Shown: one piece after another, positions 1-4,798 of the stretch
Numbering within the stretch: position 1 is the first letter of the stretch
Layout of the letters: each line of letters opens with the position of its first letter
Assembly (NCBI GenBank): GCA_027297485.1
Contig: JAPUHZ010000354.1
Location: 1 to 9,894 of the forward strand
Source of the DNA: Deltaproteobacteria bacterium
GTDB lineage: Bacteria; Desulfobacterota_B; Binatia; UBA9968
Length of the DNA stretch: 9,894 bases
Direction of reading: 5' to 3'
Made by a program: the position numbers and the translations under genes
The notes under the pieces: model-generated
The model's input: the letters and a program-made list of their open reading frames with translations, nothing else
Told to the model about the DNA's origin: nothing
Databases searched by the model: none

Positions 1-43
1 AGAGCTGCCGCTTCTCCCCTTTGGAAACCCCATCGGCTTTGTG

Positions 44-62
44 CCCGCGGCAAGCCGCAGGG
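44..62. repeat. REP-like GC-rich palindrome
   Basis: The sequence shows GCGGC (47-51), AA, GCCGC (54-58), flanked by CCC (44-46) and, after one unpaired A, GGG (60-62). It can fold into a short GC-rich hairpin downstream of the exbD stop codon. No T-run follows it on the minus strand, so it is a poor intrinsic terminator. Short palindromes of this style are common between genes in environmental genomes as REP-like elements. The same stretch continues into AATCTAAAATCAG (72-84), a 13-mer also present in the intergenic element at 4110-4122. The rest of 1-91 shows no gene. Confidence 0.4.
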
Positions 63-91
63 TATGATAATAATCTAAAATCAGTAACTGC

Positions 92-520
92 TCACCGTTC
101 TTTCTTGCCCTTCGGTTGCGTGACGATGGCGAGGCGGTGCAGCCCTGCGCTACGGGCTAGGTCCATGACCTCTACGACCTTCCCGTGGGTCACTTGCTGA
201 TCGGCCTGGATCAAGATCTGGGTCTCACGGTTTGACTGGGCTGCTTTTCTGAAGCGATCGCCGAGATCACTGATATCCACTGGTTTCTCATTGAGATAAA
301 GCTGATTGGTTGGAGTGATGACTACCCGGAGATCTTTTTTCTCACGAGTGATCTCTTGGGCGGTAGATTTGGGGAGATTGACCTGGATGCCCGGGGTCGA
401 AATGAAGTTGAGGGAGAGGGCAAAAAAGATCAGGAGGTTAAAAACCGTATCCACAACCGGTGTGATGTCAAGGAGGCTGCTATTCTTTCTCGGCTCTTTT
501 TGAAAGCGCATGTCAGCCAT
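92..520 (-). CDS. exbD: ExbD/TolR-family biopolymer transport protein
   Basis: This is the small stator partner of a proton-driven inner-membrane motor. Together with the ExbB/TolQ-like protein it would use proton flow to power TonB-dependent uptake or Tol-Pal envelope work. The 142-residue length is typical. A short cytoplasmic N-terminus precedes one membrane segment at about residues 19-40. This contains D24 in the DITPVVDTVFNLL stretch, aligning with the essential membrane aspartate of ExbD/TolR. The rest (about 45-142) is the periplasmic domain. The ATG at 518-520 overlaps the end of the upstream gene by 8 bases, so the two are almost certainly translationally coupled. An AAGGA lies just upstream, inside the exbB gene. 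No tonB, tolA, tolB or pal is visible, so the choice between ExbD and TolR is open; the family is certain. Confidence 0.93.
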   Translation of the reverse strand: MADMRFQKEPRKNSSLLDITPVVDTVFNLLIFFALSLNFISTPGIQVNLPKSTAQEITREKKDLRVVITPTNQLYLNEKPVDISDLGDRFRKAAQSNRETQILIQADQQVTHGKVVEVMDLARSAGLHRLAIVTQPKGKKER

Positions 521-1127
521 TCTGTTCTTTTTCCTTTAGAAGCTCTACCAGGCGAATGGAGTGTTCTTCCATTTCCAGAATCAGGGCGTTGATTTTACTT
601 TGAAGGTATTTGTACATGACGATGGTGGGGATGGCCACGGTCAGCCCTGCATAGGTAGTAACCAGCGCTTCAGAGATGCCCCCTGCTAGGGACGCTGGGT
701 TGACCACGGTTTGGAAAGAGATAATAGAAAAAATTTTAATCATGCCTGAAATGGTCCCCAGAAGACCGAGGAGAGTGCTGACCCCAGCAATAGTGCCCAG
801 GCCTTCAACGAAACGTTCCAGAGAGGCGCTTTCCTGACGCCCGACTTCTCCCAAATATTCCTTGATGATTTCCCGTTTTTTGCCGAAGTTTTTGATCCCG
901 ACCAGGAGTATGCGGGCAATGGAAGACCTATTGTGTTGGCAGCGCATGACCGCGTCAGGGATATTTCCCTTGCGGGTGAGAGCCTCCATCTCTTGAACGA
1001 AATCTAGAGGGACGACCTGACTGCGCCTAAGATTCCAAAGTCTTTCGATAAAGATAGCCAGGGCAATGATGGAGCAGAGGAGGATCGGATACATAATGAT
1101 CCCCCCTTTGATGAAAAAGTCGATCAT
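513..1127 (-). CDS. exbB: MotA/TolQ/ExbB proton channel family protein
   Basis: This is the channel-forming subunit that pairs with the ExbD/TolR-like protein encoded immediately downstream. From the chosen ATG the protein has 204 residues. It has three membrane segments at about residues 9-28, 110-133 and 154-175. Family-typical sequence includes the glycine-rich LLGLLGTISGM stretch of the second segment and ISEALVTTYAGLTVAIP in the third. The start is ambiguous. A TTG at 1152-1154, with GAGG four bases upstream, would add nine residues (MREKFLREP). I prefer the ATG at 1125-1127 because MIDFFIKGGIIMYP is how most family members begin, although its ribosome-binding site is weaker. The 3' end overlaps exbD by 8 bases. 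A possible promoter sits about 65 bases upstream of the ATG. Confidence 0.92.
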   Translation of the reverse strand: MIDFFIKGGIIMYPILLCSIIALAIFIERLWNLRRSQVVPLDFVQEMEALTRKGNIPDAVMRCQHNRSSIARILLVGIKNFGKKREIIKEYLGEVGRQESASLERFVEGLGTIAGVSTLLGLLGTISGMIKIFSIISFQTVVNPASLAGGISEALVTTYAGLTVAIPTIVMYKYLQSKINALILEMEEHSIRLVELLKEKEQNG

Positions 1128-1375
1128 GGGTTCTCGCAAAAATTTTTCCCGCAATTTACCTCAGGATTAAATGCTTAGCAAATAGGCTTAGTCTATACCT
1201 CGCCTGTTCCTCTGTCCAAGCATTTATCCCTTGCGGGAGGGCATGTAGGTTTATAAAACAGGCTGCTATTTTTATTAATCACTAACTTTTTGGTCTAGCA
1301 GGGTAATATATTATAATAGCGTTTAGATTTATGGGAGAGAAATTATAAAAAACTTTCTAAAATAGCATTTTTTTC
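1128..1375. other. AT-rich intergenic region between divergent units
   Basis: This separates the minus-strand exbB/exbD unit from the plus-strand promoter at 1376. I see no coding region with a credible start and ribosome-binding site. The part 1255-1375 is strongly AT-rich and contains several TATAAT-like strings on both strands (for example around 1310 and 1342), but none has a matching -35 box at proper spacing. The upstream minus-strand candidate promoter is listed separately. The AT richness just before the 1376 promoter could act as an UP-like or regulator-binding region; that is inference. Confidence 0.5.
1192..1219 (-). promoter_or_regulatory. Candidate sigma-70 promoter for exbB-exbD
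   Basis: Read on the minus strand, TTGGAC (1219-1214) and TATAGA (1197-1192) are separated by 16 bases. Each hexamer is close to consensus, and transcription would start near 1185, about 30-60 bases upstream of either possible exbB start. No other convincing promoter for this pair is visible. The assignment rests on hexamer similarity and position only. Confidence 0.4.
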
Positions 1376-1405
1376 TTGACATACAATCCATTGTGCCGTT
1401 ATAAT
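1376..1405 (+). promoter_or_regulatory. Strong consensus sigma-70 promoter
   Basis: TTGACA at 1376-1381 and TATAAT at 1400-1405 are both perfect consensus hexamers, separated by 18 bases, and lie in an AT-rich context. Transcription should start at about 1411-1413. It drives the transcript that carries the tiny lysine-rich ORF and ends at the terminator at 1661-1704. A promoter this close to consensus suggests high, possibly constitutive, expression of a very small product. Confidence 0.8.
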
Positions 1406-1519
1406 CGTGCTACTACAAAATGTGGGAGGGTTTTTAGGAAAAACATCTCTTCGCCTGAGTCGTAAAGTTCTTCCTCTTGCATAGATACCCACCCCAGGGA
1501 ATCCTAAAAGGAGGTGCCT

Positions 1520-1573
1520 ATGGCAGCAAAGAAGAAGGCCAAGAAAAAGGCTAAGAAGAAAAAGAAAAGATAA
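1520..1573 (+). CDS. 17-residue lysine-rich microprotein (MAAKKKAKKKAKKKKKR)
   Basis: The ATG is preceded by AAAAGGAGGTG, a near-perfect Shine-Dalgarno ending about four bases before the start codon, the strongest ribosome-binding site in this window. The 17-codon product has 11 lysines, 1 arginine and 4 alanines, with repeats of the AKKK type, and ends at TAA. Charge and composition resemble the tails of bacterial histone H1-like proteins and other nucleic-acid-binding polybasic tails. A role binding DNA, RNA or the ribosome is only inference. It lies alone between its own promoter (1376-1405) and terminator (1661-1704). In-frame upstream codons reach a TAA stop at 1505-1507, so it is not the end of a longer gene. 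No other protein is encoded on the transcript. A regulatory leader-peptide role is less likely because a terminator rather than a gene follows. Automatic callers would normally discard so short an ORF. Confidence 0.65.
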   Translation: MAAKKKAKKKAKKKKKR

Positions 1574-1660
1574 CATAACATGTTGAGATGTGGAGTGGCG
1601 GTGGTGAGTTAAACCCTCCTTATCTCAGGCGACAGGGTAGCCGTTCTGGCTACTCAGGGA

Positions 1661-1704
1661 ACAAGGCCCTCCGGCGACCACGCCAGGAGGGCCTTGTTTT
1701 TTTT
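1661..1704 (+). terminator. Strong intrinsic terminator
   Basis: ACAAGGCCCTCC (1661-1672) pairs perfectly with GGAGGGCCTTGT (1686-1697). The stem continues inside as GGCG (1673-1676) with CGCC (1681-1684), with a single bulged A at 1685 and an ACCA loop. Eight Ts follow (1697-1704). This closes the micro-ORF transcript. The next gene starts only 34 bases beyond the T-run. Confidence 0.92.
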
Positions 1705-1738
1705 CACTCGGGATCTAGGATGCGCTAAGGAAAAGGCA

Positions 1739-2584
1739 ATGGAAAAGTGGATTGGCAATCTGCTCGTAGACGCCTCACCTCCTGAGAAGCCAAAATTCAA
1801 ATCACCGTTGGTTTTGATTCACGGCTTGTGGAGCGGCAGTTGGTGCTGGCACCGGTGGGCTACTCATTTCTCCAATCTCGGATGGGAATGTTGGGCAGTT
1901 AACTTTAGAGGGAGGGTGGAAGAAAAGGCGCTTGAAGTTCTGGAGCGGTTGAGCTTTCAAGACTGTATGGAGGATCTCAAGCGGGTCATCCGTGCTGCCT
2001 CTTTCCCTCCGGTTCTCGTGGCCCATAGTCTGGGAGGGCTGATAGCACAGAAGGCCGCCGAGGGAGAAAAACTCTCCGCTTTAATTCTTCTCTCGAGCCT
2101 TCCTCCAAGAGAGATAAAAGTCGTCACGCCACACGCGCTACGGCTTTTGCGCCTTAAGTACTTGCCGCTCCTTTTTCTGCGCCGACCCTTTTGCCTTCAG
2201 GAAAAGGATTTCCGCCGAAGCTGGCTTGCCTCGCTACCTGAAAGCGACCATCCCGATATTCTCAAGCGTATGGTATCAGAGTCCAGTCACCTTATTGGCG
2301 AGTTTTTTAATCGTTGTGTCGAGGTCGATCCTGGGCGTATCCGATGCCCGGTTTTGGCAGTTGGCGGGGGTGAGGATGGAGTGGTGCCCATGGCGTCGCT
2401 GCGTGAGATGGCGCAGAGACTCGGCGCGGATCTCAAGGAGTACCCAAACCACGGCCACTGGATGATGGAGGAGCAAGGTGGGGAGAGGATTGTGAGGGAC
2501 ATTCACCGCTGGGTGGTCCAAAGGTTGGGAGAGGAGATTCTTCTCGCAGAATTGCCCGGCGACAAGCCAGAGGACACAGAGTAA
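1739..2584 (+). CDS. Alpha/beta-fold hydrolase
   Basis: This is a 281-residue serine hydrolase of the alpha/beta superfamily, probably cytoplasmic, as no signal peptide is visible. HG at 28-29 in LVLIHGLWSG forms the oxyanion-hole region. The nucleophile elbow is AHSLGG with S97; alanine replaces the first glycine of the usual GxSxG, a common variation. The likely acid is D213 (GGGEDGVVP) and the histidine H240 (NHGHWMMEE). Residues about 130-190 form a helical cap. The substrate cannot be read from the sequence; esterases, lipases and MenH-like lyases share this fold. The ATG at 1739 follows AAGGAAAAGG. An upstream in-frame TTG at 1694 lies inside the terminator stem-loop and is rejected. 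No clear promoter is seen between the terminator and this start, so transcription may depend on read-through or an unrecognised promoter. Confidence 0.9.
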   Translation: MEKWIGNLLVDASPPEKPKFKSPLVLIHGLWSGSWCWHRWATHFSNLGWECWAVNFRGRVEEKALEVLERLSFQDCMEDLKRVIRAASFPPVLVAHSLGGLIAQKAAEGEKLSALILLSSLPPREIKVVTPHALRLLRLKYLPLLFLRRPFCLQEKDFRRSWLASLPESDHPDILKRMVSESSHLIGEFFNRCVEVDPGRIRCPVLAVGGGEDGVVPMASLREMAQRLGADLKEYPNHGHWMMEEQGGERIVRDIHRWVVQRLGEEILLAELPGDKPEDTE

Positions 2585-2728
2585 TAAGCATGTCCGGAAA
2601 AGAGGGAACTTTTGTCGGTAAGTTTCTGTTAGGTAAACGTAAGGAGCGGACGCTGCTCTCAAGAGAATATTGCCTATCCTCTGTCTATGGGGTAGAGTGT
2701 GGTCAAGAAGATCAACAAAGGTTGGGAT

Positions 2729-3295
2729 ATGATTGGCCACGGTTTCAAAAAACGGTCTTTCCTCTTACTCCTTGCCCTTTTGCTATGGAGCGGTCAGGCC
2801 TGGTCTCAGTCTACCGGTAGTCAGGAGATCAACTATAAGCTGGTGCCCAATTTGGAGCCACTGAACGATGGCGCTCCAACCCCGGATTTTACCCTTCCCA
2901 ACCTGGCGGGGAAGAAGCTATCCCTAAAGGACTTCAGGGGGAAACTAGTCTTTCTGAATTTTTGGGCGACTTGGTGTATCCCTTGTCGAAAAGAAATGCC
3001 GGCAATGGAGCGTCTCTATCAGGAATTTAAAAACAAAGGGTTTATCATCCTTGCGGTAAACATGAAGGATAGGCGGAAGGATGCCTTAGCGTTCGTCAAG
3101 GAGCTCCAACTGACCTATCCCGTAGTCTTTGATCCCGACGGGCAGGCAGGCGTTCTTTACGGTGCCTGGGGATTGCCGGCCACTTATCTGATTGGACGCA
3201 AAGGAGGAGGCCTAGCCAGAGTCTGGGGAGCTGCTGAGTGGTACAGCCCCGGGGCCAGGAAACTTATTAGAGCATTGTTGGATAAAAAGAAATGA
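2729..3295 (+). CDS. resA: ResA/TlpA-like periplasmic thiol-disulfide oxidoreductase
   Basis: This is a membrane-anchored or secreted thioredoxin-fold protein that reduces disulfides outside the cytoplasm, typically apocytochrome c haem-binding cysteines. The 188-residue product starts with a basic n-region (MIGHGFKKR), a leucine-rich core (about 10-20) and a possible cleavage region after AWS. The AhpC/TSA-thioredoxin domain spans about 48-186. It carries the active site WCIPC (C83, C86) followed by RKEMP, where E89 matches the conserved glutamate of the ResA/TlpA group, and a cis-proline at P150 (GLPATYL). I chose the ATG at 2729 with AAAGG upstream; a GTG at 2699 would lengthen the n-region and has no visible Shine-Dalgarno. 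The last codons overlap ccdA by ATGA, showing coupling. CcdA is the expected electron donor. Family is certain; the exact client is inferred. Confidence 0.9.
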   Translation: MIGHGFKKRSFLLLLALLLWSGQAWSQSTGSQEINYKLVPNLEPLNDGAPTPDFTLPNLAGKKLSLKDFRGKLVFLNFWATWCIPCRKEMPAMERLYQEFKNKGFIILAVNMKDRRKDALAFVKELQLTYPVVFDPDGQAGVLYGAWGLPATYLIGRKGGGLARVWGAAEWYSPGARKLIRALLDKKK

Positions 3296-4029
3296 CCGAC
3301 CTTAATATTTTTGTTGCTTTTACAGCGGGGATCCTCTCCTTTCTCTCCCCCTGTGTGTTGCCTCTCATCCCCTCCTACCTTTCCTTTGTCTCAGGCGTTT
3401 CACTGGAGGAGATGCGTAGCCCCCAGGTCAAACTCGATGTGCGCCGCAGAGTGGTACTGAACTCCCTAGCCTTCATCTTGGGCTTCTCGCTGGTATTTAT
3501 TTCTCTAGGGGCCTTCGCCGGTTTTTTAGGCAGCTTTTTTCTGGGTTACCGCAGATTCATCCATATCTTCGGCGGAATCCTCATTATTCTCGTGGGGGTT
3601 TATCTCATAGGGCTTTTTAAAATCCCCCTTTTAGAACGCTACTTCCAGTTTAATCTCAAAGATAAGCCGACAGGCTATCTGGGATCGGTCCTCATAGGGA
3701 TTACCTTTGGGGTGGCGTGGACTCCATGTGTGGGACCTATTTTGGGGACGATCCTCACCTTGGCCGGGACCTCCGCGGAGATTGAAAGAGGCGTTTTTCT
3801 TCTGGCTATCTATGCCACAGGACTGGCCTTCCCCTTTTTTCTTAGCGCGGTTGCGTTAAACTCATTTTTTAATTTTTTTACCCTCTTTCGACGCTATGTC
3901 CATATAGTCCATACAGGCGCCGGTATCTTGCTCATATTCTTCGGCATCCTTCTCCTTACCGACTATTTCACCCTGCTAAACAGTTACGCCATCCGCTTAA
4001 CCCCTGAGTGGTTGTTTAACAGACTCTAG
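3292..4029 (+). CDS. ccdA: CcdA-family cytochrome c biogenesis / thiol transporter
   Basis: This polytopic inner-membrane protein has 245 residues and carries reducing equivalents from cytoplasmic thioredoxin to periplasmic thiol proteins. Six membrane segments are visible at about residues 6-32, 54-80, 88-108, 129-158, 167-192 and 205-225. The two redox cysteines of the family are present: C21 in LSPCVLPLIPSYL and C146 in WTPCVGPILG, each in the expected proline-rich membrane motif. The start ATG overlaps the resA stop (ATGA), so the two genes form a reductant-delivery module. There is no DsbD-type periplasmic domain, matching the short CcdA class. trxA further along the same strand could encode the cytoplasmic donor. 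An AT-rich inverted repeat follows the stop codon. Confidence 0.95.
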   Translation: MTDLNIFVAFTAGILSFLSPCVLPLIPSYLSFVSGVSLEEMRSPQVKLDVRRRVVLNSLAFILGFSLVFISLGAFAGFLGSFFLGYRRFIHIFGGILIILVGVYLIGLFKIPLLERYFQFNLKDKPTGYLGSVLIGITFGVAWTPCVGPILGTILTLAGTSAEIERGVFLLAIYATGLAFPFFLSAVALNSFFNFFTLFRRYVHIVHTGAGILLIFFGILLLTDYFTLLNSYAIRLTPEWLFNRL

Positions 4030-4038
4030 CCTAACAAC

Positions 4039-4130
4039 ATTTTGGATTTTGGATTGCCGATTTTGGATTTAATCGTTCGACTGAGCTCACGACGAAGTCT
4101 AAAACTCAAAATCTAAAATCAGAAATCAGC
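4039..4130. repeat. AT-rich imperfect inverted-repeat element with central palindrome
   Basis: The left arm contains ATTTTGGATT three times (4039-4048, 4046-4055, 4060-4069). GATTTTGGATTT (4059-4070) pairs with AAATCTAAAATC (4109-4120) over 12 positions with a single G-U. The loop holds TTCG (4076-4079) and CGAA (4093-4096) around a perfect 8-base palindrome TGAGCTCA (4082-4089). The right arm contains AATCTAAAATCAG (4110-4122), also found at 72-84. The structure looks like a dispersed intergenic repeat rather than a gene or a classic terminator. It lies between ccdA and folE and may mark the boundary between two transcription units. Confidence 0.6.
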
Positions 4131-4136
4131 AGTGGT

Positions 4137-4165
4137 TTGACCTCACTCCAGGTAAGTGGTAGTTT
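4137..4165 (+). promoter_or_regulatory. Weak candidate promoter upstream of folE
   Basis: TTGACC (4137-4142) and TAGTTT (4160-4165) are spaced by 17 bases; the -35 is good and the -10 poor. A second weak pair, TTGAGG (4168-4173) and TAGCGT (4191-4196), also has 17-base spacing. Something in this gap should drive folE, pepA and trxA if ccdA transcription ends at the repeat, but neither candidate is convincing alone. Confidence 0.22.
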
Positions 4166-4238
4166 TTTTGAGGTTCGATCACACAGTGAATAGCGTTTTA
4201 ACTGCGTGTCAGAGAACTTAGTTCCGCTGGAGAAAAAG

Positions 4239-4787
4239 ATGGAAGAATATGTTCGCTCTATATTGAAGTCCATAGGGGAAGACCCTGACCGAGAGGGTCT
4301 GCAAAAAACCCCCTCGAGGGTCGCTGAGGCGCTGACCTTTCTTACCCGCGGATACCGAATGAATCCGGAAAAGATTATCAACGATGCCCTGTTTACTGAA
4401 GACTACGAAGAGATGATTGTCCAGAAGGATATTGACTTTTTCTCCCTATGCGAACACCACCTGCTCCCTTTCTTCGGCAAGGCCCATGTGGGCTATATCC
4501 CCCACCACAGGATCGTCGGCGTCTCAAAACTGGCCCGATTGGTCGATGTCTACGCCCGTAGGCTTCAAGTCCAGGAACGCCTGACCAACCAGATCGCCAC
4601 CACGATTATGGAGAAGCTCAACCCCCTTGGTGTAGCGGTGGTGATAGAGGCCGAACATCTCTGTATGAAGATGCGAGGCGTGGAGAAGCAGAATTCTCTG
4701 ATTATTACCAGTACACTTCTGGGGGCCTTCAGGACTCGGCAAGAGACCCGGAGCGAATTCATGAACCTCATCCGTCAAAAGAGCTAA
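4239..4787 (+). CDS. folE: GTP cyclohydrolase I (FolE)
   Basis: It converts GTP to 7,8-dihydroneopterin triphosphate, the first step of tetrahydrofolate (and related pteridine) synthesis; the family forms cytoplasmic decamers. With the chosen start it has 182 residues. The zinc site is intact: C71 and H74 in [10 protein letters not shown], and C142 in [12 protein letters not shown]73 and H140 match the catalytic histidines. The N-terminal part shows the typical [19 protein letters not shown] stretch. The ATG at 4239 has GGAG six bases upstream; a GTG at 4206 would add [11 protein letters not shown] but lacks a visible Shine-Dalgarno, so the start is uncertain by 11 residues. pepA begins 11 bases after the stop, suggesting co-transcription, although the two functions are unrelated. 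The three cysteine/histidine zinc ligands indicate the classical zinc-dependent type IA enzyme. Confidence 0.95.
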   Translation: MEEYVRSILKSIGEDPDREGLQKTPSRVAEALTFLTRGYRMNPEKIINDALFTEDYEEMIVQKDIDFFSLCEHHLLPFFGKAHVGYIPHHRIVGVSKLARLVDVYARRLQVQERLTNQIATTIMEKLNPLGVAVVIEAEHLCMKMRGVEKQNSLIITSTLLGAFRTRQETRSEFMNLIRQKS

Positions 4788-4798
4788 AATAGGCATCG

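Larger units (their letters stand above)
1412..1704 (+). ncRNA. Predicted ~290-nt structured transcript with micro-ORF
   Basis: The unit is bounded by the consensus promoter (start inferred at about 1412) and the intrinsic terminator (to 1704). It contains a leader of about 108 nt, the 17-codon ORF at 1520-1573, and an 87-nt trailer before the terminator stem. Visible complementary segments are: 1424-1433 with 1611-1620 (nine Watson-Crick pairs plus one G-U); TCGCCTGAG 1451-1459 with CTCAGGCGA 1624-1632; TTTTAGGA 1432-1439 with TCCTAAAA 1502-1509; the Shine-Dalgarno AAGGAGG 1508-1514 with CCTCCTT 1615-1621; and a local hairpin GTAGCC 1637-1642 with GGCTAC 1648-1653. Not all can form together. 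I do not recognise it as a known RNA family. It could be a regulated small mRNA, a dual-function sRNA, or simply a small mRNA with chance complementarity. Confidence 0.5.

Noticed and set aside
1536..1573. Programmed frameshift on the A-rich lysine codons
   Set aside because: The longest A-run is five bases, so the canonical A-AAA-AAG heptamer is absent, and both alternative frames stop within a few codons.
1343..1576. Minus-strand 77-codon ORF rich in leucine and phenylalanine
   Set aside because: It is the antisense of the lysine-rich micro-ORF and of the promoter region; AAG/AAA read in reverse gives leucine/phenylalanine codons. No credible ribosome site or family pattern.
1412..1704. 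tmRNA, because of a small internal peptide ORF and possible pseudoknot
   Set aside because: No tRNA-like ends, no CCA-type 3' acceptor or T-arm signature, the ORF does not resemble a degradation tag, and the 3' end is an intrinsic terminator.
2276..2740. Minus-strand 154-codon ORF opposite the hydrolase
   Set aside because: It is antisense to a clear catalytic-triad hydrolase and its translation has no domain character.
2590..2820. Plus-strand 76-codon ORF between the hydrolase and resA
   Set aside because: It runs out of frame into the resA signal peptide region, has no Shine-Dalgarno before its ATG and no recognisable pattern.
4039..4130. Intrinsic terminator after ccdA
   Set aside because: The main stem is AT-rich with a 38-base loop and no T-run at the 3' side, so it fits a repeat element better than a terminator, although it could still affect transcript ends.
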